From Owenia fusiformis (Eukaryota > Annelida > Polychaeta > Sabellida > Oweniidae): a stretch of DNA of 60,000 bases. Under the pieces are notes generated by a model. The model had not been told where the DNA came from. It was given only the letters and a program-made list of their open reading frames with translations, and ran no database searches. The first letter of the stretch is position 1. Each line of letters begins with the position of its first letter. A program made the translations under genes and the position numbers. Shown here piece after piece: positions 40,401 to 43,310 of this stretch. The stretch covers positions 33,719,425 through 33,779,424 of the forward strand of contig CAIIXF020000010.1 in the NCBI GenBank assembly GCA_903813345.2, read 5' to 3'.

Positions 40401-42853
40401 TGGGTTGAATAGCAAAATTGAAGTCGTTGAAAGAAAATTGGAAAAGCTACAAATGGAACATGAAAACTTGAAACAAGTAAATGCAGACCTTGAAATTGAG
40501 TTAAACAAACTTGAAACAGAAAATAAAGACTTGAACACCAGATCAACTAAAGATGAAACAGAAGGGGTAAACCTGGAAACTCAGTTGTCAAATCTTCAAA
40601 CAGAATATAACCAAATCAAAGACAATCTTCAGTCGAGTCAAAAGAACGAAAATCAGCTTTCGATTGAAAATACAAGTTTGAAATCTGAGATTGATGATTT
40701 GAAATCTGAAATACAGCGTTCAAATGCTGAACTTCTGACAATCGCCGAAACTGAATCTAATCTGAAGAAAGAAAATGAAACTCTAGTGAACAGTGTAACA
40801 GAACTAGAGGCTAGTATCCTAGCATTTGAAAAGGAGGTTGAACAATACAACATACGTGATAGTGACAATGTTAAAGAAATATCCAATCTTAAAAGCAATT
40901 TGGACATTTTCAAAATGCAAAATGTAGAATATCTTGGTGAAATCGAAAAATTAAAATCTGTTAAAAATCAGATGGGGCTACAAACCACTGAGACGAGTCA
41001 TCAACTAAATGAGGTACAAGGTTCCAATGATAAACTAAAGAGAGAGTTAGAAGCCATAAAAGACATAGAAGCTGAATATTCACAGCTATTAAGTGACCAA
41101 AACATACTCGTGGAAGAAAATACTGCAATGGCTGAGGAAATTGATGACCTTAAAACAGCTCAAGTTACAATGAGTGTTGAATTTGAAAGACTTCAGAAAA
41201 TCGAGAATGAATTTAAAAGTTTGAGTAATCGATACAAGACACTGGCTGCCGATTATGATAACATTGATATGGAGTGTGAACGTGTAAAAGAATTGAATGC
41301 TAAACAGATGGATGAAATTGGAGAACTACAACAAGCAGAATCAGAAAAGTCACAGTTGACAGCTAGGAATGCAATCCTTTTAGCTGATAATAACAGTCTG
41401 GTAAATGAAATAACAATTTTGAAATCTGATAACATTCGACTGAGTGAGAAAATCAAAAAAGTTCAAGATTCTGGGAAGAAATCACGCGGAACGACTTCTG
41501 ATGAAATCGAGGAACTCCATTTGGAAAATGACCGACTTCAAGCGAAGGTTTCGCAGCTCAACAGGACAACTCAATATAAAGCAGATGAATTAAAATCAGT
41601 TCAAGTTGAAAATGAGAAACTCCAGGCAAAGGTTAAGGAACTTATGAAAGGTATCACTGAACGAAAACAAGAAATGACTGCACTCAAATTAGAAAAGATT
41701 GACTTAGATAGAAAGTTAAGAAACACACCTGAGCTACAGCTTGAATCTGATATGGAAACAGGTTTGGATGGAGAAACTAAAAATAAAATATTAATCGCTG
41801 AAAATGAAAACCTACGATCGGAAAATGAACGCCTTGATGCACGAATAAAACAACTTCAGCATGAGCATGCTGAAAAGCGAGATGCATTTAAGTTAGAATC
41901 AGAAAATCAAGAGATGAAAAAACGACTTGAGGCATTAAATAAACAGATGCAAGAGTCCACGACACTGAATGGACTGGGGAATATGGACACAAGAGAGAAG
42001 ATTGGGAAAGAAAAGGCATTGGAAATTCAACTTGGACAAGTCCAACAGCAATTGATGGTGAGTTATATTCTGAAGCATTGCACAATTTCAGTGACTAGTA
42101 TAAAAAAGTATCAAAGTTACAATTTACTGTTGTCTTATGTATTTTCCAATTGTGATTTATTTAGACATTCTCTTTTCATCATTTTTGAGTAAAAATGTCA
42201 AATATTAATGTCCCAGATTTTGTCAGCTTTTCTGAAGTGCTGTATATTTTGATTTTAGGAGAGTGAACAACACTTTAAAGACGTCATCAATGTATACAGG
42301 GCTCATCTCCTATGTGCCGTTCAGGTAATCACATTCACTAGTGTGGTAAAGGTGATTTATGTGGTGACCATATTTCATGACTGTACCACATTATTTAAAT
42401 TATTCAATAGTGTGGTTAAAGTGATTTATGTGGTGAACATTTATGTTGTTTTTACTCACATTTATGTTGTTTGTACTCATATTCATGCTCTTTTTACTCA
42501 CATTCATGTTGTTTTTACTCACATTTATGTTGTTTGTACTCACATTTATGTTGTTTCTACTCACATTTATGTTGTTTGTACTCCCATTCATGTTGTTTTT
42601 ACTCACATTTATGTTGTTTGTACTCCCATTTATGTTGTTTTTACTCACATTTATGTTGTTTGTACTCCCATTCATGTTGTTTTTACTCACATTTATGTTG
42701 TATGTACTCATATTCATGCTGGTTTTACTCACATTTATGTTGTTTGTACTCACATTTAAGTCGTTTTTACTTCAGGGGCAGCTAGACAGTGATGTAGTGA
42801 ATTCTCTTGAAGATATCATCAGGTTGAGATCATCTGAGGAACAATGGCTTTAG
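10403..42853 (+). CDS. RAI14: Ankycorbin (RAI14)/UACA-family ankyrin and coiled-coil protein, whole gene
   Basis: In vertebrates, this family links ankyrin repeats to a long coiled coil and works at actin structures and cell junctions (RAI14) or in stress signalling (UACA). Eighteen exons join in frame to 4,881 nt (1,626 residues), with GT-AG borders and matching phases throughout. Residues 18-54 form a capping repeat, 55-252 are six further 33-residue ankyrin repeats, 253-343 a Ser/Pro-rich linker, 344-434 a first coiled coil, 435-565 an acidic linker with short helices, 566-1579 a continuous coiled coil, and 1580-1626 the tail. The N-terminus MPKFKNFLKGKTKS and the tail VYRAHLLCAVQGQLDSDV correspond to both ends of vertebrate RAI14 and UACA, so this is likely the single ancestor-type gene. 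It is longer than human RAI14 (about 980) or UACA (about 1,416). The start has an in-frame stop at 10388. Further exons in the long introns 9 and 13 cannot be excluded. Confidence 0.85.
10890..11120 (-). mobile_element. HINE-like repeat, copy B
   Basis: GTGGTGACATATTGTTAT at 10919 and GGTGACATTTTGCATGTTGCC at the right are the two family ends; the interior is a 14-bp minisatellite. The hairpin end is degraded. Confidence 0.65.
10961..11070 (+). repeat. 14/28-bp minisatellite inside copy B
   Basis: GGTTGGTGTTCTGT and GGTTGGTGTTCAAT alternate for about eight 14-bp units. Confidence 0.95.
11446..11600 (+). repeat. Intron repeat, copy 1 of 2
   Basis: Shares CTACATGCCTGTTTACTTTA and flanks with 16163-16338 in intron 5 of the same gene. 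Confidence 0.7.
12327..12457 (+). CDS. RAI14: Ankycorbin exon 2, first ankyrin unit
   Basis: Residues 18-61. DWSKQDEKLFHALEIGDIEK matches the DWNKxDDxLxxAxExGDxEK start of the RAI14/UACA ankyrin domain. Acceptor TTCCAG, donor GTAAGT, ends in phase 2. Confidence 0.85.
12611..12766. mobile_element. Foldback MITE with GACGCCGTTTC ends
   Basis: The left arm, from GACGCCGTTTCGGCATCGAA, is complementary to the right arm ending CACAGAAACGGCGTC. The arms carry several GGCACCGTTTCG-type words. The minus-strand frame 12313-12696 runs through it and is fortuitous. Confidence 0.7.
13042..13145 (+). repeat. Dispersed repeat, copy 1 of 2
   Basis: AGCCAGCTTTTGCCAAGGGG and the following TCAGTTTTTAAA match 26905-27010. 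Confidence 0.6.
13510..13598 (+). CDS. RAI14: Ankycorbin exon 3, ankyrin repeat 2
   Basis: FHHACSLGNLEAVELFLAHG is a canonical ankyrin repeat. Acceptor TTTAG, donor GTAAGC, ends in phase 1. Confidence 0.85.
13735..13827 (+). repeat. 28-bp minisatellite
   Basis: CCACACTTTTGTAACAATTTG repeated about 3.5 times in intron 3. Confidence 0.85.
14042..14106 (+). CDS. RAI14: Ankycorbin exon 4, ankyrin repeat 3
   Basis: GATGLHVAARHGETQIMERL, ankyrin repeat core. Acceptor TTTTAG, donor GTACAC, phase 0 exit. Confidence 0.85.
14107..14480 (+). repeat. Degenerate ACTCCTCCCACCT repeats
   Basis: Imperfect 18-25 bp units of the form TGACTCCTCCCACCTNAYA begin right after the exon 4 donor. The 68-residue frame at 14028 is exon 4 plus this read-through. 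Confidence 0.7.
14573..14868. mobile_element. piggyBac-like MITE with TTAA flanks
   Basis: CCTCCTGACTACCTGG at the left and the inverted AGCCTGGGATTCAAGAGG at the right are bounded by TTAA at 14569-14572 and 14869-14872, the piggyBac target sequence. A perfect hairpin GTGACGAGATTTCTCGTCAC lies at 14590-14609. 296 bp, non-coding. Confidence 0.6.
15115..15810 (+). repeat. 44-bp minisatellite with higher-order period
   Basis: About 16 units of CAGAGCAACCAAAGTATATA plus CAATTTACAATAACATTTTA. A block of six units with a characteristic shortened second unit recurs at a spacing of 261 bp (15115 and 15376). Confidence 0.95.
16021..16149 (+). CDS. RAI14: Ankycorbin exon 5, ankyrin repeats 3-4
   Basis: RQTPLHYAARGGEVHCVVVT is an ankyrin repeat with the TPLH tetrapeptide. 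43 whole codons; acceptor TTTTAG, donor GTATTC. Confidence 0.85.
16150..16496. other. Ankycorbin intron 5, mostly a repeat shared with intron 1
   Basis: 16163-16338 is the second copy of the 11446-11600 repeat and starts only about 14 nt beyond the exon 5 donor. Confidence 0.65.
16497..16603 (+). CDS. RAI14: Ankycorbin exon 6, ankyrin repeat 5
   Basis: DGRTPLFYACELGYAGIVNV, ankyrin repeat. Donor GTAACA, exit phase 2. Confidence 0.85.
16630..16725 (-). mobile_element. HINE-like repeat, copy C (partial)
   Basis: Starts TATGTCACCACCAGAAGGGG and continues TATAGTCTCCAAC as in copies D and F. The CCTTG end is missing. The 105-residue frame at 16576 is exon 6 read into this element. Confidence 0.6.
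16726..17287. other. Rest of ankycorbin intron 6
   Basis: A short GC-rich palindromic patch GGCCCGGAGGGCCCTGGAGG lies near 16778; otherwise nothing recognised. Confidence 0.4.
17288..17382 (+). CDS. RAI14: Ankycorbin exon 7, ankyrin repeat 6
   Basis: TPLMEACSQGHREVCEFLVK, ankyrin repeat. Acceptor TTTCAG, donor GTAAAC, exit phase 1. Confidence 0.85.
17491..17662. mobile_element. Foldback element (about 65-bp arms)
   Basis: AAAGACCGAGATTCTATGAT pairs with ATCATAGAATCGAGGTCTTT and the complementarity continues through TTTATTCTGTTCATTG. The loop is itself a weaker inverted repeat centred on ATCGCGTAGTGAT. Non-coding. Confidence 0.8.
17871..18057. mobile_element. Foldback element with GAGCGCAGCGACTGAGTG core
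   Basis: AGGTTATTTACTGGGAGGGA pairs with the right arm ending TCCCGACCAGAAATAACCT; the arms (about 90 bp) contain alternating AATATGATATTGA words and meet at GGGAGCGCAGCGACTGAGTG. The 74-residue minus frame over it is an artefact of the palindrome. Confidence 0.85.
18158..18300 (+). repeat. About 60-bp tandem repeat
   Basis: CCAATACGATTTTTTCCCGG followed by GGACAATACGATTTTTTTCA, repeated about 2.3 times, with the flanks ATTCCATAATAC (18060) and GTATTATGGAAT (18308) inverted around it. Confidence 0.75.
18585..18606 (+). mobile_element. Solo mariner terminus beside an acceptor
   Basis: CATACTTTTGGGACACCCTG plus TA is identical to the right terminus of the mariner MITE at 35915-36560. It ends 23 bp before exon 8. 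Confidence 0.75.
18630..18722 (+). CDS. RAI14: Ankycorbin exon 8, ankyrin repeat 7
   Basis: LGHDAKWYASEGGHSDIKEI matches the divergent last repeat of UACA/RAI14 (LGxxxxxYAxxxxxxxI). A mariner terminus lies 23 bp upstream (18585-18606). Donor GTAAGT. Confidence 0.85.
18910..18956 (+). CDS. RAI14: Ankycorbin exon 9, linker
   Basis: Encodes a Pro/Ser/Gln-rich stretch after the ankyrin domain (GQDEETSQPAVPPSGE). Phase fits both neighbours, which is the main support for so short an exon. Confidence 0.7.
18957..20231. other. Intron 9, first part
   Basis: AT-rich. 20130-20231 probably belongs to the LINE fragment that follows: another frame there reads SWINLRIDRK just before the recognisable segment. 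Confidence 0.4.
20232..20725 (+). pseudogene. 5'-truncated LINE: reverse transcriptase C-terminus, 3'UTR and A-rich tail
   Basis: 20232-20567 encodes 111 residues with a Cys/His cluster CLFCNLNVKDTIQHRLFVCP that resembles the CxxC...H...CP motif after the reverse transcriptase domain of non-LTR retrotransposons. A stop at 20565 is followed by about 120 bp of 3'UTR, then TAAATAAATAAA and long A runs to 20725. A stop codon and a frame change just upstream (20229) mark it as dead. Clade not assigned. Confidence 0.65.
20726..21339. other. Intron 9, nothing recognised
   Basis: No coding pattern or clear repeat seen. Confidence 0.35.
21340..21480. mobile_element. Foldback element with CACTCGCTTCGGTCG core
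   Basis: GAATACACC...AGGGCTAGGCAC pairs with GTGCCTAGCCCT...GGTGTATTC, extended outward by CTACTATTTTT/GAAAATAGAAG. The centre resembles in style the core at 17950. The 74-residue plus frame across it is an artefact. Confidence 0.8.
21481..22662. other. Downstream region of the antisense gene
   Basis: Probably holds the 3'UTR of the minus-strand gene; the first minus-strand AATAAA is near 21679. A plus-strand frame at 22082-22336 (84 residues) and a Cys-rich stretch near 22396-22450 are unrecognised. Confidence 0.35.
22663..23892 (-). CDS. Terminal exon resembling the Mab-21/cGAS-like family, antisense in ankycorbin intron 9
   Basis: An open frame of 409 codons on the minus strand, from just after the in-frame stop at 23893-23895 to TAA at 22663. 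It has no ATG before the middle of the protein, so an upstream exon, or loss of the 5' part, must be assumed. GPCIQLRVWGPLCVTDIDLA resembles the third-Asp region of the Mab-21/cGAS nucleotidyltransferase fold (GPxxTLxWxGxxxxxIDVDL), and HNHWRKSF-type (NHWRKSF) followed by ILRTLKYILLQYEKT and SHALFTIVRY resembles the helical C-lobe. The catalytic GS-xxE-xD motif would be in the missing N-terminal part. The last 90 residues are Ser/Glu-rich and low complexity. The family call is by pattern only. Codon use looks coding throughout. Confidence 0.5.
   Translation of the reverse strand, partial: SSSIRNRGQLDVKLPDDEPHSDLLNLTIKHPKLTQDNSLKLFYSIESGNPIDPRYLTESIIHKAVAECLSQLHNEGVLIYKGEEDLRDEPVESSQLGKNEVILHYKPHGPCIQLRVWGPLCVTDIDLAFCLKILNMPQLPYTEDNFSMGLPLYNHWRKSFYEKPHLRASRIDDHHMIILRTLKYILLQYEKTLEDHDKTQLHSHALFTIVRYHQEQCDSSAGEPSLGKCHYDISHDLCKLGIRSEENTGMVQTAQYWVEHLFDKDYPDMHIYESDKYIDMKTRIFLLVVNILPELLKSTCISSEFYCEYLKLVFKECELEYKRQMLLQDPDSELTSSQRERNSSVDDVEELKEYHDSNDLFSVTVDTEKILSKLKPKISSLESSIQSQNSESSVCENTDEQSQSITIKK
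23896..24257. other. Intron 9, upstream of the antisense exon
   Basis: No convincing acceptor with a pyrimidine tract or upstream coding exon was identified. Confidence 0.3.
24258..25099. mobile_element. 842-bp TACAGTAAAACCTG inverted-ended element
   Basis: TACAGTAAAACCTGTCCGAT at the left and CGCAGGTTTTACTGTA at the right are inverted, flanked by TA. The interior near both ends repeats CTCTCTGTAGGGAAAACC and GAACAAGGAA words. Non-coding. Confidence 0.75.
25100..26144. other. Intron 9, last part
   Basis: A 45-codon open stretch on the minus strand (about 25239-25366, between a possible CACAG and GTAATA) is the only hint of an upstream exon for the antisense gene; it is not strong enough to annotate. 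Confidence 0.3.
26145..26243 (+). CDS. RAI14: Ankycorbin exon 10, linker
   Basis: 33 whole codons, Ser/Pro-rich, between CTTCAG and GTAGGT. The preceding intron is 7.2 kb and holds the antisense gene at 22663-23892. Confidence 0.7.
26434..26556 (+). CDS. RAI14: Ankycorbin exon 11, linker
   Basis: 41 whole codons of Ser/Asn/Asp-rich sequence ending in an acidic FEEEYQ that leads into the coiled coil. Acceptor TTTGCAG, donor GTAATA. Confidence 0.75.
26649..26872 (-). mobile_element. 224-bp element with TGTAACGACCC inverted ends and a tRNA-like core
   Basis: On the minus strand it starts TGTAACGACCCTTG and ends CTTGGGTCATTACA. AATAG (26644-26648) and AATAG (26872-26876) flank it, giving a 4-5 bp duplication. 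TG..CA ends plus a short duplication resemble a solo LTR; the tRNA-like interior resembles a SINE or tRNA-bearing MITE. A perfect 20-bp palindrome around GGCGCC lies at 26657-26676. Confidence 0.65.
26751..26822 (-). tRNA. tRNA-Arg(TCG)-like sequence, probably a pseudo-tRNA
   Basis: Exactly 72 nt, GCCTCTT at the 5' end and ACGGGGC at the 3' end pair in 6 of 7 positions. TAGCTCAGTCGG is an intact A box, GGTTTGATTCC a near-intact B box, and the loop CTTCGGA has anticodon TCG as in tRNA-Arg. The anticodon and T stems pair poorly, so it is likely not a working tRNA but may keep a Pol III promoter. Confidence 0.6.
26905..27010 (+). repeat. Dispersed repeat, copy 2 of 2
   Basis: Matches 13042-13145 (AGCCAGCTTTTGCCAGAGGG, CAGTTTTTAAA). 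Confidence 0.6.
27352..27624 (+). CDS. RAI14: Ankycorbin exon 12, first coiled coil
   Basis: 91 codons, rich in Glu/Lys/Leu with heptad spacing, e.g. EELEVLTEELKQKNLDNKKL. Donor GTAAGT; a 32-bp minisatellite begins 7 nt after the exon end. Confidence 0.85.
27632..28737 (+). repeat. 32-bp minisatellite beginning at the exon 12 donor
   Basis: About 34 units of GAGGTATTTACTATAAACAT plus CAAATTCTGTGA. Variants TAAGCATC and TGAACATC alternate in the middle of the array, and one unit has an internal ATCAAAT duplication near 28328. Confidence 0.97.
28738..29020. other. Ankycorbin intron 12, unique part
   Basis: No recognised element before the exon 13 acceptor. Confidence 0.4.
29021..29099 (+). 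CDS. RAI14: Ankycorbin exon 13, acidic linker
   Basis: Acidic sequence (DLDSWGSSGDEDMVFP). Acceptor TTTTTAG, donor GTACTG, exit phase 1, which matches the entry phase of the exon at 37590 across an 8.5-kb intron holding the FUT8-like gene. Confidence 0.7.
29161..29319 (-). mobile_element. HINE-like repeat, copy D
   Basis: Both ends are present: ATGTCACCTTTTTGTGGTGG at the hairpin end and GCATGTTGATGTCTTG followed by TTT at the other. The interior contains GTTGGTGTTCAGTG words like the array in copy B. Confidence 0.75.
29633..29710 (-). repeat. Copy of the TGACCACCGACCAGTCACTC family
   Basis: On the minus strand it reads GACCACCAACCAGTCACTCT then TCAAAGTTGGGT, matching the left arm of the foldback at 36910-37024. 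Confidence 0.6.
29711..30443. other. Upstream of the FUT8-like gene
   Basis: Probably contains its promoter and a first non-coding exon, because the coding exon opens behind an acceptor-like AAATACAG at 30440. No core element identified. Confidence 0.35.
30444..31742 (+). CDS. FUT8-like: GT23 alpha-1,6-fucosyltransferase (FUT8-like), nested in ankycorbin intron 13
   Basis: GT23 enzymes transfer fucose from GDP-fucose to N-glycan cores in the Golgi. The 432 residues begin with a short cytoplasmic tail and a membrane anchor (about 7-27), as expected for a type II Golgi protein. YLLCEWPYKEWGLGSMMHQI (104-122) and YCFSVALATKRVLLI match the FUT8 CGxGxQxHHxxYCFxxAxxTxRxLxL region; VHIRRGDK (264-271) is the donor-binding VHxRRxDK; ASDD (309-312) and CDYFIGTFTSNIGRLVYEL (353-371) are the other GT23 signatures. 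Human FUT8 is about 575 residues; the SH3 domain and much of the N-terminal coil are missing here. The ATG follows an in-frame TAG at 30420. AATAAA occurs near 31760 and 31805. One intact coding exon suggests a retrocopy-like lineage-specific duplicate. Confidence 0.8.
   Translation: MDGILKQVFLLLLGLTILVFSYIWIWGGQTLKMNPSYTIPFSQIGKPKTWNQFGSVKDIEDPPVHQYQGKCAKESSELSQLSFKLFQTIEAIMNPADCSKAKYLLCEWPYKEWGLGSMMHQISYCFSVALATKRVLLIKAKLKFIPHSWDYYLLQPSTKCWDFQYTNYTLWSHLENIEKSNVQVVQILLRKGAAPENETWPMPLPENLMKSSALWYKLTQLHQSPALWVIGQLMGYLIQPSQSFSQQLEDLKLAIGFVHPIIGVHIRRGDKIRQVKPTPTYKYIERIEAYINQLGYRISNDKVPSIFIASDDRTLIGQIKENYTQYNFVYVPPNFPETPIDFILFDILLLKECDYFIGTFTSNIGRLVYELQQSMYSDTSCLAESVDYNYMTAYCCGISHNQQMMGYFKSNCSTRQQYDIVKACNKVSVFHP
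31743..32205. other. 3'UTR and downstream of the FUT8-like gene
   Basis: Polyadenylation signals AATAAA near 31760, 31805 and 32118. Confidence 0.5.
32206..32293. repeat. Hairpin before the LINE fragment
   Basis: CTACTATTTTACGGGCAACT and its continuation CATTTAAATATGAATAGT pair with ACTATTCCATTCATATTTAA and on to AAAATAGTAG. Confidence 0.8.
32286..32780 (+). pseudogene. Non-LTR retrotransposon reverse transcriptase fragment
   Basis: 164 codons open after a TAA at 32283. SLILKKG...IPTISENPIKCLGK and PGKLKIWCFQYGIIPRLNWP resemble the end of the reverse transcriptase domain and thumb of R2/RTE-type LINE proteins, then VEEFKVTKVRTAMLLRDSKD. Both ends are lost; the stop at 32778 interrupts a sequence that normally continues. 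No 3' tail seen. Confidence 0.6.
32895..33215 (+). repeat. Degenerate 12-bp TTTACACTYAG array with an internal 180-bp duplication
   Basis: AGTTTACACTTA-type units. A block CTTTACACCCAGTAAATAGG...ATGCAAATGAGCTAATTTAC occurs at about 32940 and again at about 33113. Confidence 0.85.
33216..35912. other. Ankycorbin intron 13, nothing recognised
   Basis: Small frames at 33511-33822 and 34075-34311 on the minus strand lack recognisable domains. A CCCCCCCCCC run lies near 35325. Confidence 0.35.
35915..36560. mobile_element. Mariner-type MITE with about 200-bp inverted ends
   Basis: TACAGGGTGTCCCGAAAGTA at the left and TACTTTTGGGACACCCTGTA at the right, flanked by TA on both sides. The ends are the Tc1/mariner-type CAGGGTGTCCC sequence, and the complementarity runs on for about 200 bp per arm. 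No transposase remains. Confidence 0.85.
36561..37589. other. End of ankycorbin intron 13
   Basis: Contains the foldback at 36910-37024 and, near 37490-37520, a partial relative (GAGGTCGGTCTTTTACGTAC). A direct repeat of TTCACTGTGTTAGGC lies at 36657. Confidence 0.45.
36910..37024. mobile_element. 115-bp foldback element
   Basis: ATGGGTGTATGTAAAAGACT then GACC pairs with GGTCAGTCTTTTTTGTACAC then CCAT. Confidence 0.75.
37590..37744 (+). CDS. RAI14: Ankycorbin exon 14
   Basis: Includes ILRSQISTLELENNELKTKI, a heptad segment. Acceptor TTTTTTGTAG, donor GTAAGT, phase 1 in and 0 out. Confidence 0.8.
37926..38385 (+). repeat. 42-bp minisatellite in intron 14
   Basis: About 11 units of CTCACCTATTTAAATTTACC plus TCATCACCTATTCCAAATTTGC. 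The unit length is a multiple of three, which creates false 118- and 222-residue frames. Confidence 0.97.
38477..38635 (+). CDS. RAI14: Ankycorbin exon 15
   Basis: 53 whole codons, coiled coil with a run of charged residues (VEVKRLKKEIVKLQDEVFHL). Acceptor ATTCCAG, donor GTATGT. A 42-bp minisatellite ends about 90 bp upstream. Confidence 0.8.
39016..42057 (+). CDS. RAI14: Ankycorbin exon 16, giant coiled-coil exon
   Basis: A single exon of 3,042 nt (1,014 codons) encoding an almost unbroken Glu/Lys/Gln/Leu/Asn-rich coiled coil, preceded by an acidic DADIYEDDDSFDVTDLLDD start. Vertebrate RAI14 and UACA also put most of the coil in one large exon. Acceptor TTTCCAG at 39015, donor GTGAGT at 42058. 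Confidence 0.9.
42259..42324 (+). CDS. RAI14: Ankycorbin exon 17, conserved tail part 1
   Basis: ESEQHFKDVINVYRAHLLCA followed by VQ: the conserved tail shared with RAI14 and UACA (xxVIxxYRxHLLxAxQG). 22 whole codons; acceptor GATTTTAG, donor GTAATC. Confidence 0.9.
42438..42765 (+). repeat. 21-bp minisatellite abutting the last exon
   Basis: About 15 units of ACTCACATTTATGTTGTTTGT ending 10 bp before the exon 18 acceptor. False frames of 104-138 residues appear on both strands because 21 is a multiple of three. Confidence 0.97.
42776..42853 (+). CDS. RAI14: Ankycorbin exon 18, tail and stop
   Basis: GQLDSDVVNSLEDIIRLRSS, then the stop TAG at 42851. Continues the tail motif across the splice exactly as in the vertebrate proteins. 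The acceptor TTTTTACTTCAG sits at the edge of a 21-bp minisatellite. Confidence 0.9.
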   Translation, partial: GQLDSDVVNSLEDIIRLRSSEEQWL

Positions 42854-43090
42854 AATCTTCACAACATCCCGACGTTAATGAATAGCTTAGAAAAGACTCA
42901 TACTCACATGATGCAATAATGATTGTATATTTTTGCTGATTTTGTTGACTGAAATGTTGCTGTTATAAATATTCACTGAATTCATATTCAGTGGAGTTCA
43001 GTTACTTTTTATTATTTTGCCATTATGCTTTGACATTATACTCTATTGGTACAGATGACATTGTCACATTCCAAGGATCTTATATTTCAG
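42854..43090. other. Ankycorbin 3'UTR
   Basis: No canonical AATAAA was seen in the first 240 bp after the stop; variant signals may serve. Confidence 0.4.
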
Positions 43091-43093
43091 TAA

Positions 43094-43233
43094 TGCCTGG
43101 GTCACATTTGCTGCGATTCATTAGCCAACGCCCGGCCGATTGAGTATTTTGTTCAAAATTGAATACATTTCTGAACAAAATGCTTAATCGGCCAGGCGCC
43201 ATTGTGAAAATCGGAGCAAATGTGACCCAGGCA
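43094..43233. mobile_element. 140-bp palindromic MITE with TAA target duplication
   Basis: TGCCTGGGTCACATTTGCTG pairs with the right end GAGCAAATGTGACCCAGGCA, and the arms continue through GGCCGATT.. and TTTTGTTCA almost to the centre. TAA flanks both ends, as for PIF/Harbinger. The last 13 bp of the right arm are repeated at 52750, the start of duplication unit 2. Confidence 0.85.
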
Positions 43234-43310
43234 TAATCTATGGCCATTACTGAGGGAACTTGTAGCAAATCACAGAAATTTCATGAATATCATATTTTCA
43301 AAGTTGGAAA

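Noticed and set aside
40323-42085. Minus-strand frames inside the large coiled-coil exon
   Set aside because: Ser/Leu/Phe-rich antisense shadows of the coding strand.
42343-42853. Several frames of 104-138 residues on both strands
   Set aside because: All arise from the 21-bp minisatellite; only the last 78 bp belong to a real exon in one frame.
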